From: Emticicia agri
Lineage (GTDB): Bacteria; Bacteroidota; Bacteroidia; Cytophagales; Spirosomataceae
DNA: 64,000 bases
Direction: 5' to 3'
Assembly (NCBI RefSeq): GCF_004168285.1
Contig: NZ_SEWF01000026.1
Coordinates: 23,886 to 87,885 of the forward strand
Both the position numbers and the translations under genes were made by a program. The notes under the pieces were generated by a model. That model saw nothing but the letters and a program-made list of their open reading frames with translations, did no database searches and was not told the origin of the DNA. This document shows, piece after piece, positions 35,553 to 43,959 of the stretch (position 1 is its first letter; each line of letters starts with the position of its first letter).

Positions 35553-35564
35553 TTATTTTTTATC
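35553..35564 (-). other. Frameshift site in an A6 run followed by tandem stops
   Basis: On the coding strand GAT AAAAAA TAA TAG. Two Lys codons sit directly before two stop codons, and a -1 slip gives the frame of the downstream kinase part. This may be a programmed -1 frameshift, a phase-variable tract, a true mutation or a sequencing error. Confidence 0.7.
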
Positions 35565-36344
35565 TCGCAAGCCTGCTACTATTATTTTCGATTGCGTATA
35601 ATCGGCAAAAATTAATTTATCATCATTTATGGTAAGTATATTAATCTCGTGATTATTGAGAAATGGATATTTTGCCGGGTTGTTGGTAGCGTTATAAAAT
35701 TGCTCACTATTAATATCTACATAATTTACCCCTGTAGCCGTAGCTATCCAGATACTGTTTTCAGAAGCATACTCCTTTAATGAAAATATGTCATTACTCG
35801 AGATAGAATTGATATTGGCAGGATTCTGAAAGAGGCTTCTTATTTTTCTTGTTTTTTTTGAAAGGTGAAATAGCCCATCTCCACTCACAAACCATATATC
35901 GCCATTTTTATCGCAAATAATTTGTGAACAACGAGCAAATTTTTGTCCATTCAGTTTCTTAAAATTCTGAAATTTATTCGTTTTCTTACTATAATAAGAT
36001 ATTCCGTCCTCTGTTGCTGCCCATATATTACCGTCTTTGTCTTCACATAAAGCATGTACAGCATTATTCGCTAAAGTAGTTGTATCTTTATGGTTTGTCT
36101 TAAAGACAACAAAATGGCTGCCATCATATCGATTAAGCCCATCTATTGTGCCTATCCACAAAAACCCATCGCTATCTTTTAGCATACATAGAATACGATT
36201 ATTTGAGAGCCCTTCTCTTTCGGTCAGAAAAGAAAACTCAAAATTTACCTTTTCCTGTGCTTTCAGTATAGGGTAATAACCAAGGCAGAGTAGCAGTAGA
36301 TAGCTACTTTTTTTTAACAGGTACTTTGTTATTTTTCCAGCCAT
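35553..36344 (-). CDS. Propeller sensor kinase, N-terminal part (frameshifted)
   Basis: 263 residues: signal peptide or anchor (about 8-30) followed by the first blades of a two-component propeller (SNNRILCMLKDSDGFLWIG, CEDKDGNIWAATEDG, CDKNGDIWFVSGDG). The reading stops at TAA TAG directly after GAT AAA AAA. Adding one A, or slipping back by one, joins it smoothly to the C-terminal part: GLRDKK continues as IIDEYNFIGKRK. The start overlaps the end of the LytTR regulator gene by 16 bases, which suggests translational coupling. Confidence 0.85.
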   Translation of the reverse strand: MAGKITKYLLKKSSYLLLLCLGYYPILKAQEKVNFEFSFLTEREGLSNNRILCMLKDSDGFLWIGTIDGLNRYDGSHFVVFKTNHKDTTTLANNAVHALCEDKDGNIWAATEDGISYYSKKTNKFQNFKKLNGQKFARCSQIICDKNGDIWFVSGDGLFHLSKKTRKIRSLFQNPANINSISSNDIFSLKEYASENSIWIATATGVNYVDINSEQFYNATNNPAKYPFLNNHEINILTINDDKLIFADYTQSKIIVAGLRDKK

Positions 36345-37102
36345 TTTTTGAAAGTCGGGGCTTTGTGGCGGCTAATATCAATTTCTGTAGTCTGGTGAGG
36401 ATTTTTGAGTTTCACAATCAGTTTTGAGTTTTCGATACTCTTTACACTCTGAATCATATCAATACAGACGATATACTGACGGTTGAGACGATAAAATTTT
36501 ACAGGGTCTAATAACTCTTCCAGTTCGTCCATCGAACTCATGTCAAGCGTATATTTCTCGTTGGTTTTGGTAACGAGGTAAATAATTGCTTCATAATAAA
36601 AAAAAGCAATATCATTCACTTTTACCGGAATCCACGAAGTACGATGATTAGCTAAAAAATGTTCTTTATAAATAGGTTTGTTTACATTGCCCACCTGTAG
36701 CATTTCCACCAGTCGGTTCAGGTCAATCGGAGATTTAGCCTTTGTTTTATTGAGTTCTTTTGCCTTGTTAATGGCCTTTGCCAATTCGTCAGGCTCAACA
36801 GGTTTTAACAAGTAATCAATGCCATTTACTTTGAAGGCACGAATAGCGTATTCGTTATAAGAAGTAGTAAATATAATAGGACAATTGAGCTGAAAACGGT
36901 CAAAAATTTCGAAACTAACACCATCAGCCAACTGAATATCTGCAAAAACCAAATCAGGTTCGGCATTTTCGCCTAACCATCTCAATGCAGTTTTCACGCT
37001 CGGAAGTACCTCTAAAATCTTAACTTCGGCATCAATCTCGGCTATTTTATAGGTTAATTCACGGGCAACTAATTTTTCGTCTTCTATAATGATGGCATTC
37101 AT
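36329..37102 (-). CDS. LytR/AlgR-type response regulator (receiver + LytTR)
   Basis: 257 residues from the ATG at 37102; the frame extends to 37123 but MNAIIIEDEKL is the usual receiver start. Receiver domain 1-120 with acidic pocket EDE, phospho-acceptor Asp in VFADIQL near residue 53, Thr in FTTSYNEYA and Lys in LLKPVEPDEL. The LytTR domain (about 150-255) has FYYEAIIYLVT, FYRLNRQYIV and KAPTFKKWLEK. It partners the LytS-type kinase that follows. Three 21-bp-spaced repeats upstream are its likely binding sites. Confidence 0.93.
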   Translation of the reverse strand: MNAIIIEDEKLVARELTYKIAEIDAEVKILEVLPSVKTALRWLGENAEPDLVFADIQLADGVSFEIFDRFQLNCPIIFTTSYNEYAIRAFKVNGIDYLLKPVEPDELAKAINKAKELNKTKAKSPIDLNRLVEMLQVGNVNKPIYKEHFLANHRTSWIPVKVNDIAFFYYEAIIYLVTKTNEKYTLDMSSMDELEELLDPVKFYRLNRQYIVCIDMIQSVKSIENSKLIVKLKNPHQTTEIDISRHKAPTFKKWLEK

Positions 37103-37179
37103 AATGAATGATTTAATAAGCATTTATATCATTCACCGAATTAAAATATTCCTTGTCTGGAAACCAAAAATTTAGGAAA

Positions 37180-37228
37180 GAATGGTGTAAATTTCTCAAG
37201 GAATGGTGGTAAATTATCATCGAATGGT
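37180..37228 (-). promoter_or_regulatory. Three direct repeats at 21-bp spacing: candidate LytTR binding sites
   Basis: ACCATTC (minus strand) occurs at 37180-37186, 37201-37207 and 37222-37228, exactly 21 bp apart, about 80-130 bases before the LytTR regulator start. LytTR proteins bind direct repeats with 21-bp spacing on one face of DNA. Autoregulation is inferred. Confidence 0.6.
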
Positions 37229-37250
37229 AGTGCCTTTTCAAAGAACCTGT

Positions 37251-38402
37251 TCAAAAAGAAAACTCCATTGCTATACGACGTGCCTCTTCATCGGTTCTGA
37301 TATAGTCTTCTAATGTTGGTGTCTTCACAAAACTTACCCGATGCATACAGTCTTCTATCAGATCAGACATTTCAAGGAAGCCAATTTCATCACGCAGAAA
37401 AGAGGCAACGGCTATTTCGTTGGCAGCATTGACGATACAAGCCATATTGCCGCCCTGACTGAGCGCCTCAAAAGCAAAACCTAAGTTTCTGAAGGTCTGT
37501 ATATCTGGCCTCTGAAATGTTAATGAAGGATATTTACTGAAATCGAATCTTGGGAAATCAGATTTCAAACGGGCAGGGTAGCTCAAAGCAAACTGAATAG
37601 GCACACGCATATCGGGCAACCCCATCTGTGCCTTTATGCTGCCATCTTCAAACTGCACCATTGAGTGAATAATACTTTGCGGATGCACAACTACTTCTAT
37701 CTGGTCAGGTGTTAATCCGAATAGCCACTTAGCTTCTATCACTTCTAATCCTTTGTTCATCAGAGAAGCTGAATCTATTGTAATTTTAGCACCCATGCTC
37801 CAATTAGGGTGTTTCAGTGCCTGCAATTTGGTTACGCTTTTCAGAAAATCCCGGTCTCTTCCCAAAAATGGTCCTCCAGAAGCCGTAAGAATTATTTTCT
37901 CAATAGGATTATGAAACTCCCCTACCAGACATTGAAAAATAGCTGAATGTTCTGAATCTACCGGAAGAATATCTACCCTGTTTTTTTGGGCTAAATCGGT
38001 TACCAATTCTCCGGCTACTACCAGTGTTTCTTTATTGGCTAAAGCAATATGTTTACCTGCTTTAATTGCTGCCACAGTCGGAATCAATCCAGCATAGCCT
38101 ACCAAAGCCGTCAACACCATATTTATCGACTCCATCTGAACTACTGACGAGAGCGATTTCTCTCCGGTATAGACTTTAATATCCAGAGGGTCAAGGGCAG
38201 AAAAAACCTTATCGTATAAAGCTTCATTTGAAATAACTACTACATTAGGCTGAAATTTTGCCGCTTGTTCAATCAATAAATCGGCATTATTCTGGGCTGT
38301 GAGTACTTCTACTTCAAAAATATCCGGATTTGCCGCTACTACCTCCAATGCCTGTGTACCTATCGACCCCGTTGAACCTAAAATAGCTAAATTTCTTTTC
38401 AT
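37251..38402 (-). CDS. dxr: 1-deoxy-D-xylulose 5-phosphate reductoisomerase
   Basis: 383 residues. NADPH motif GSTGSIG at 9-15; metal and substrate residues in PVDSEHSAIFQCL and ASLMNKGLEVIEA; flexible loop and substrate motifs in TASGGPF, PNWSMGAKITIDSAS and VVHPQSIIHSMV. It catalyses the first committed step of the MEP isoprenoid pathway. Length is slightly short of the usual 390-400 but complete. The gene stands alone. Confidence 0.97.
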   Translation of the reverse strand: MKRNLAILGSTGSIGTQALEVVAANPDIFEVEVLTAQNNADLLIEQAAKFQPNVVVISNEALYDKVFSALDPLDIKVYTGEKSLSSVVQMESINMVLTALVGYAGLIPTVAAIKAGKHIALANKETLVVAGELVTDLAQKNRVDILPVDSEHSAIFQCLVGEFHNPIEKIILTASGGPFLGRDRDFLKSVTKLQALKHPNWSMGAKITIDSASLMNKGLEVIEAKWLFGLTPDQIEVVVHPQSIIHSMVQFEDGSIKAQMGLPDMRVPIQFALSYPARLKSDFPRFDFSKYPSLTFQRPDIQTFRNLGFAFEALSQGGNMACIVNAANEIAVASFLRDEIGFLEMSDLIEDCMHRVSFVKTPTLEDYIRTDEEARRIAMEFSF

Positions 38403-38634
38403 GTATTACCAGGAATATTATAATCTGAGAATAAAATTCGTTGTACTTGCGTTAATACTTCTTATAAAGCTTTGTATTTAATCTGGCCTGCGCTTAATTT
38501 CTAAGCAAAGTTCGGAAAATTTACTGAGAAAGTTTTTATTTTGCTAATCGTATTGAAACAAGTGTCTGTTTAAACACAATATACTCGCAGACCGTTTTAT
38601 ATACGCATACAAATTTTATTTGAGGGTAAGGTTT

Positions 38635-39522
38635 ATGCAAACGGCAGAAGATCAATTTCAATTCTTTGAGGGTGTCTTTTTTGAGACCTTAGGACGAGAC
38701 GTTCAGGTAACGGAATATCGTTTGCTTCAGGGTGGTAACATTAACATAACTGTACAGGTGCATACCAATGAAGGAAAGTATTTTATTAAATACAATACCC
38801 GCAACCATGAAGATATGTTTGAAACAGAAGCCAAAGGATTGAATTTACTGCGTGGTACAAATGTGATAAGGATACCTGAAGTAATTAACTGGGGAAGAAG
38901 AGACGGACAGGATTACCTGATTTTAGAAAATATTGAATATTCAAAACCCAATTTTGATTATTGGGAAATATTGGGGCAAAACCTGGCTTCTCTTCACCGA
39001 CAAAGCAGCGATTCGTTTGGCCTGCATTTTAATAACTATATTGGTTCTTTGCAGCAAAATAATGAACCCTATACCGACTGGTTGAGTTTCTTTATCGAAA
39101 AAAGGCTCAATGTTCAGGCTGGTCTGGCGTATTATAACGACTTAATCAGTAAAGATTTATACAATAAATTTCAGCAATTCTATAAAGTCTTACCTGATTT
39201 ATTGCCTGATGAAAAGCCGGCACTACTGCATGGAGATTTGTGGTCGGGTAATATCATTACTGACGACAAGGGTAATCCTTGCCTTGTTGATCCGGCGGTA
39301 TATTATGGCAACCGGGAAATGGAAATGGCGTTTACTTCGCTTTTTGGCGGCTTTGATAATCGTTTTTATGAGGCATACCACGAGAGTTTCCCGTTGCAAC
39401 CCCGTTTTGACGAGCGCATATCTATTTATAATATTTATCCGCTTATGGTGCATGTCAATATCTTCGGCACAAGCTATTTACCTCCCGTATTAAGAACCCT
39501 GAACAGGTATTTGCAGGCTTAG
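38635..39522 (+). CDS. Fructosamine/ketosamine-3-kinase family protein
   Basis: 295 residues from the ATG at 38635; a TTG at 38620 is the alternative. It has the aminoglycoside-phosphotransferase-like kinase fold: LLQGGNINITVQV (P-loop-like), the Lys in YFIKYN, catalytic loop LLHGDLWSGNI, and the metal-binding Asp in LVDPAVYYGNREME. These enzymes phosphorylate protein-bound fructosamines and ribulosamines at O3 and so start deglycation. The substrate is not visible from sequence. It ends with a 4-base tail overlap with the convergent LuxE-like gene. Confidence 0.87.
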   Translation: MQTAEDQFQFFEGVFFETLGRDVQVTEYRLLQGGNINITVQVHTNEGKYFIKYNTRNHEDMFETEAKGLNLLRGTNVIRIPEVINWGRRDGQDYLILENIEYSKPNFDYWEILGQNLASLHRQSSDSFGLHFNNYIGSLQQNNEPYTDWLSFFIEKRLNVQAGLAYYNDLISKDLYNKFQQFYKVLPDLLPDEKPALLHGDLWSGNIITDDKGNPCLVDPAVYYGNREMEMAFTSLFGGFDNRFYEAYHESFPLQPRFDERISIYNIYPLMVHVNIFGTSYLPPVLRTLNRYLQA

Positions 39523-40583
39523 AGCACCAATAAATTACACCCTCTTATATCTGAATTATCAAAACGCCCGATAACACTGAATTGCTGACTATTGACCTGA
39601 TAAGCGCCTAAATCCTGTGTTTCGATAAAACTGCATGAATCTATATTTGCCAGGTCTATTACATTGATACCTCCACGAATGGTCATTTCTTTAGCTGCAT
39701 CAGGCAGGTACTGTGAAGAAATAATTTTAAAAGGGTCGTTTATTTCCCGCAACAAAATTTTCATGGTATTGGGCAATTCAAAAACCCCACCGCCTTTAGA
39801 ATACCCCTGTGAAAGCAATTCTGTCATACCATATTCTGAATGTACTTTTTGTATAGGCAAACGGCTTGTGAGTATCTCATGCACTTCTTCTCTCAATAAT
39901 TCTTTACGTCGTCCTTTCATTCCGCCTGTTTCCATGACTATCAGGTTATCTTTGCTATTTTTCAGGAAATCCAGTTCATGTTCGTTTTCAACCAAATCAA
40001 GTAAGGCAAAAGTTACACCTATCAGCAAAACTTTTCGATGCGTTTGAGAGTTGTCTGATAGTTGCTGTAATTTCTGAATCAGTTCTGTGGTATTGTTAAG
40101 GTAGAATCCTGATTCGCGGGAGTAAGTGCGATAAATAAAACTCTGCACCATATACACCAACGACGAATTATTTCGTTCAAGATACGAAGGGAGTAATGCC
40201 AGTATATGATAGTCGGTAACAGGGCCATAAAACTGCTCAAAAATCTTCTGACTGATATGCTCATAAAATGGCAAATCGCTCACATAGTGCTTGCTGGTAT
40301 TTTGCTGAGTAGTACCACTGCTTTCAAAAACCATTTGCGTAGGTGCATGGTCGGTAATAACTTTGTGATACTTGAAAAATTGAATGGGTAAAAAAGGGAT
40401 TTTGTCTATCCGATTAATTTTTTGAGGATTAATTCTTAAAAAGCCTAAATACGCTTTATAGACAGGATTGGCAGATGCCTGAAAACGAAAAACCTCTAAA
40501 GCCAATTCTTCAAAAGTATGTGGATTTTGAGAATGCTCATTAATTTGTAAAACTGCCGATTTTAGTTCGTCACGAATACCCAT
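39519..40583 (-). CDS. LuxE-like acyl-protein synthetase / acyl transferase
   Basis: 354 residues from the ATG at 40583. The upstream frame starts with TTG and adds 12 residues. LuxE-type signature: FESSGTTQQNTSKHYVS for the adenylate or acyl binding, SEYGMTELLSQGYS near the middle, and MTIRGGINVIDLANIDSCSF. LuxE in luciferase operons activates fatty acids; Bacteroidota homologues are common in clusters without lux genes and may load acyl groups on a carrier. There are no lux genes here. Confidence 0.8.
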   Translation of the reverse strand: MGIRDELKSAVLQINEHSQNPHTFEELALEVFRFQASANPVYKAYLGFLRINPQKINRIDKIPFLPIQFFKYHKVITDHAPTQMVFESSGTTQQNTSKHYVSDLPFYEHISQKIFEQFYGPVTDYHILALLPSYLERNNSSLVYMVQSFIYRTYSRESGFYLNNTTELIQKLQQLSDNSQTHRKVLLIGVTFALLDLVENEHELDFLKNSKDNLIVMETGGMKGRRKELLREEVHEILTSRLPIQKVHSEYGMTELLSQGYSKGGGVFELPNTMKILLREINDPFKIISSQYLPDAAKEMTIRGGINVIDLANIDSCSFIETQDLGAYQVNSQQFSVIGRFDNSDIRGCNLLVL

Positions 40584-40687
40584 GTAAAGATTAATTGATA
40601 GTGTATCAGGCAGAAACAAAAATTTAGCGTTTCAAATCCTAAGCTATCTTTTTTATAGTAAATTGCTTATAAAATTACAGATAAGAA

Positions 40688-41197
40688 ATGAAAAAGGTTT
40701 CAGTATTGGTTGTTTTTAGTGTTGTAGCTTTGGTAACTGGCTGTTATAAAGAGGTATCTTTTGATGTTAAACCCTATATTGAGTTTAAAGACCTGCGTAA
40801 AGAAATCAGGTTAGACCAGTTTTCAGGCACTAAAAAAGACTCTGTTATTCTAACCGTTAAGTTTCAGGACGGTGATGGAGATTTAGGTCTTAACGAGCAG
40901 GAAAAAGCAGCTGCTCAGACAAAGAATGATTATAATTACATTATTCGTTTGTTCCGTAAGAAAAATGGTGCATTTCAGGAGTATATTCCACCACTGCCTT
41001 ACTCAGGCTTTTTTCCTCGTTTGAAAAGTGATGGTAAACTCGGCCCGATAGAAGGAACGCTTGATTACTCTGTCGATTTTCCTCATCCTTTTGTTTTGCC
41101 CAAAGATTCAATTAAGTTTGAAGTAACCATTAAAGATAGAGCCGGGAATATCAGCAATTCAATAGAATCAAGTGTAATTGTTCTGAATGAGTTTTAA
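40688..41197 (+). CDS. Unknown lipoprotein
   Basis: 169 residues. Signal MKKVSVLVVFSVVALVTGC with Cys19 as the acylated residue. The mature part contains the acidic turn VKFQDGDGDLGLNE and the ending FEVTIKDRAGNISNSIESS; the pattern of beta strands suggests a beta-sandwich. I recognise the motif from Bacteroidota proteins of unknown role but no named family. It has a strong terminator 28 bases downstream shared with the convergent metallopeptidase gene. Confidence 0.72.
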   Translation: MKKVSVLVVFSVVALVTGCYKEVSFDVKPYIEFKDLRKEIRLDQFSGTKKDSVILTVKFQDGDGDLGLNEQEKAAAQTKNDYNYIIRLFRKKNGAFQEYIPPLPYSGFFPRLKSDGKLGPIEGTLDYSVDFPHPFVLPKDSIKFEVTIKDRAGNISNSIESSVIVLNEF

Positions 41198-41224
41198 AGA
41201 TAGACTATCGAAAAGATATTGATA

Positions 41225-41266
41225 CAACAAGAAATGAGGTGAAGTTTTTCACCTCATTTCTTGTTG
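41225..41266. terminator. Bidirectional terminator hairpin
   Basis: A perfect 19-bp stem (left arm 41225-41243, right arm 41248-41266) with a 4-base loop between two convergent genes. The arm core is AAGAAATGAGGTGAA. Confidence 0.8.
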
Positions 41267-41270
41267 AAAA

Positions 41271-43934
41271 CTATAAGCAAGCTCCAATCTTCCCTCTGAA
41301 ATTAGCCCCGCTTTTTACCCTGAAATTGCCTGTTAACTGAATTTTCGTACCTGCCGTAAAAGTAACATTTGAGCCACTCTCTACCATAGCAGTTGACTGG
41401 ATAAGATTAGATGCCTGATAGGTATTGGAAGGGATAGGGCTGGTATGGATGGCAAGATTCTGAGGACATCCCGCTTTCTGAATACCTATTCCCATAAACG
41501 ACATTTCGCCACTGCCTAAGTTTGAGGAAACACTAATAGTAATAATACCGGTTGCAGAGGCAGTTATGAGTCTTCCATAATTAATCAAGAAATCATTGGG
41601 CGAACCGGATTGTGTATATAAGAAATCATTAATCACCAGTGGCTCGCCTTTCTGAGTGAATACAACAGGTGTGCCACTACCACTGATCGTAACAGTTTGA
41701 TCCATAGGGCCAAATAGTCCTCTGCCAAAAATAAATACACGATAAGTAGCATTTGCCTGCAGGCCATTCCAGGTAAAAGTAACACTATTTCTTACATAGG
41801 CTATGCCATTCAATCCACTCAGTGATTGTGCATGCTCAGGTAAAGAAGAAATAGCTGCATCGAAAGCACAATTTCCTATTCCACACAAAGGTGCTGAGGT
41901 TGTCAATCCGATTGAAGTAGGTGTACCATCATCATAAAGGAGGTTAGAAAGTGACGCATTTCTAAGGTCTGAGATTTTAGCCCAGTTCATTGGAATATTC
42001 GTTGAGGCAGGTGTATCAAAATCAACGCCGATGATAGGTGGAATCTGTGCATCTGCAACATTTACGGTAATAGCAGGTCCCGCCATACCTAAAGGATAAT
42101 TAATCTGGTCACTGGCATTACCTACCGTATGTTGAATCAAACCGGTATGATTGCCTTCGGGAATATCGTCGTATTTTCCTCTTACCGTGATTGTTACAGG
42201 TATTGTATTAGATAAAATAACTGCCTGACTTGCTGCGAAATTAACCCCGTTCAGACTAATTTCAGTTTGTGCATTGGCACTGATATTAACAGTAACACTA
42301 CCAAAATTCGGAGCTGTACGTAAATTTACTGTATAAGTATCGGTTTGTCCGTTCTCACTCACCAATGTGCTATTTGAGGTAAGCGTAACCGCGATTCCCG
42401 GTCCGCTTTGATTGATAGTAAAATTCTGTTTATTAATAGAAAAGAATATATTATCAATGGCTTCCACTTTCACTCTAGCCTGAGTGGTAGAAATATTGGG
42501 TAATGTAACGGTCTGTGTGCCATCATTGGGTGTACTATTGTTCAATACCATCGGAAAAGTAAGCCCTCCATCAGAAGAAAGGAGAATTTTTACATTAGCT
42601 ACATTTATCGGAGCAAGATCGGTGCCACATATATTCCATGTGATGGTGATTCCCCCGCCACCCTGGTGAGTTACTGCTGTGCTCTGGCTTGTTACCTGAA
42701 AAGCGCCTCCATTATTTACAACTGTTATTTTAATATCATCAGAATGTGTACCGCTGGCATTAACCATTGTCCCATTATAATTGAACTGGTTATTGTCGTT
42801 GACTGTAAGTCTGAAGTTCATATCACGGGCGGCAAAAGGCAGGTCTTCTTCGGCATTGGCAAAATTATTAGCTAAAATACTGCTCAGTTTCGGGTATGTT
42901 CTTGAATTATTCCGGGTAGGAGTTAATCTTGAAAATAATGCTCCCTCAGTATCATTGGTAGTCGGGAGTGTTCGCATCACACCCCCATCTAACTGATCCC
43001 AGACATAAGTCAAAGTATTATTAGGGTCAGGGTCAGTTGCCGTGCCAGTAAGTGTAAACGGTGTAAGTACAGGTATTGCCCGGTCTACCCCAGCATTCAC
43101 AGTCGGCACGGTGTTACCGGTTGGCACATCTGTACCCACATTAGGAAAAGTATTAGCAACAGTATTTGCTAATTGATGATAGGTAAACGAATGGGCGTAG
43201 GGGTCAGTATTTCCGCCATGTATGGACCGACCTGCATTTTCTGGCTCATAGTTGGTCTGATTACCGTTATTAATGATATGAGACTGATGAAACTGATGCC
43301 CTATTTCGTGTCTTGTAATACTTAAATTGAACCCTGCTGAATACCCTTGTTTATAGGATAGTCCGCCACCTGTAACTGCACATCCACCATTATAGTGTGT
43401 CCCGATAATTACTTCGCTGAAATCATAATTTCCGGCACCAATCGCATTATCAATGACCGTAGGTTGAATATTATGAATCAACCCTGCACCATCACAACCT
43501 GCGCCCGACATATTGGGCCAAGGGTCAGTAGCTCCATCGGTATAGATAATCTGAAGCAAAAGGTTATCAGGTATCAACTCAAAACGCACACAATACTCAC
43601 GGCCATAGGTATTGTTAATCTCTTTCAGCCATTCTTTCATTTGTCGTATTACCTCAGCCTTTTTCTCGGTATCGTTTGCACCAGTTACTGATTGTGTGTA
43701 CTCTCCGGCCACAGAAACCGCCAAACGTAATACCCTTAATTGTGTTCCTCTGGCAAGATTTGTACCTATAAATGCAGAAGGATTATTCAAGCCGTTAGGT
43801 CTTAAATTTTTGGCATTGATACCTTGCGGGGTTTCCTGCCCCACATTACAGAAAAAGCCTTGTGCAAATGTGTATTCTGCTTGAAAAAACAGCCAAAATA
43901 CCGCTATTATACTGAATATAAGTCTCTTTTTCAT
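41271..43934 (-). CDS. Secreted metzincin-like metallopeptidase with C-terminal stack domain
   Basis: 887 residues. Signal peptide (about 1-25), then a reprolysin-like catalytic domain with zinc motif HEIGHQFHQSH at 209-219; the three ligands are His209, His213 and His219, and Glu210 is the base. The usual metzincin Gly is His216 here. Cadherin/PKD-like domains follow (GTATDPDPNNTLTYVWDQ near 295), then Calx-beta-like repeats and a C-terminal coat-hanger-like beta region ending KIGACL, as in cell-surface Bacteroidota proteins. It is likely secreted and surface-anchored. Last gene of the minus-strand LytTR-led operon. Confidence 0.85.
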   Translation of the reverse strand: MKKRLIFSIIAVFWLFFQAEYTFAQGFFCNVGQETPQGINAKNLRPNGLNNPSAFIGTNLARGTQLRVLRLAVSVAGEYTQSVTGANDTEKKAEVIRQMKEWLKEINNTYGREYCVRFELIPDNLLLQIIYTDGATDPWPNMSGAGCDGAGLIHNIQPTVIDNAIGAGNYDFSEVIIGTHYNGGCAVTGGGLSYKQGYSAGFNLSITRHEIGHQFHQSHIINNGNQTNYEPENAGRSIHGGNTDPYAHSFTYHQLANTVANTFPNVGTDVPTGNTVPTVNAGVDRAIPVLTPFTLTGTATDPDPNNTLTYVWDQLDGGVMRTLPTTNDTEGALFSRLTPTRNNSRTYPKLSSILANNFANAEEDLPFAARDMNFRLTVNDNNQFNYNGTMVNASGTHSDDIKITVVNNGGAFQVTSQSTAVTHQGGGGITITWNICGTDLAPINVANVKILLSSDGGLTFPMVLNNSTPNDGTQTVTLPNISTTQARVKVEAIDNIFFSINKQNFTINQSGPGIAVTLTSNSTLVSENGQTDTYTVNLRTAPNFGSVTVNISANAQTEISLNGVNFAASQAVILSNTIPVTITVRGKYDDIPEGNHTGLIQHTVGNASDQINYPLGMAGPAITVNVADAQIPPIIGVDFDTPASTNIPMNWAKISDLRNASLSNLLYDDGTPTSIGLTTSAPLCGIGNCAFDAAISSLPEHAQSLSGLNGIAYVRNSVTFTWNGLQANATYRVFIFGRGLFGPMDQTVTISGSGTPVVFTQKGEPLVINDFLYTQSGSPNDFLINYGRLITASATGIITISVSSNLGSGEMSFMGIGIQKAGCPQNLAIHTSPIPSNTYQASNLIQSTAMVESGSNVTFTAGTKIQLTGNFRVKSGANFRGKIGACL

Positions 43935-43959
43935 TGCTTAAATGGGTTAATGTGAACAA

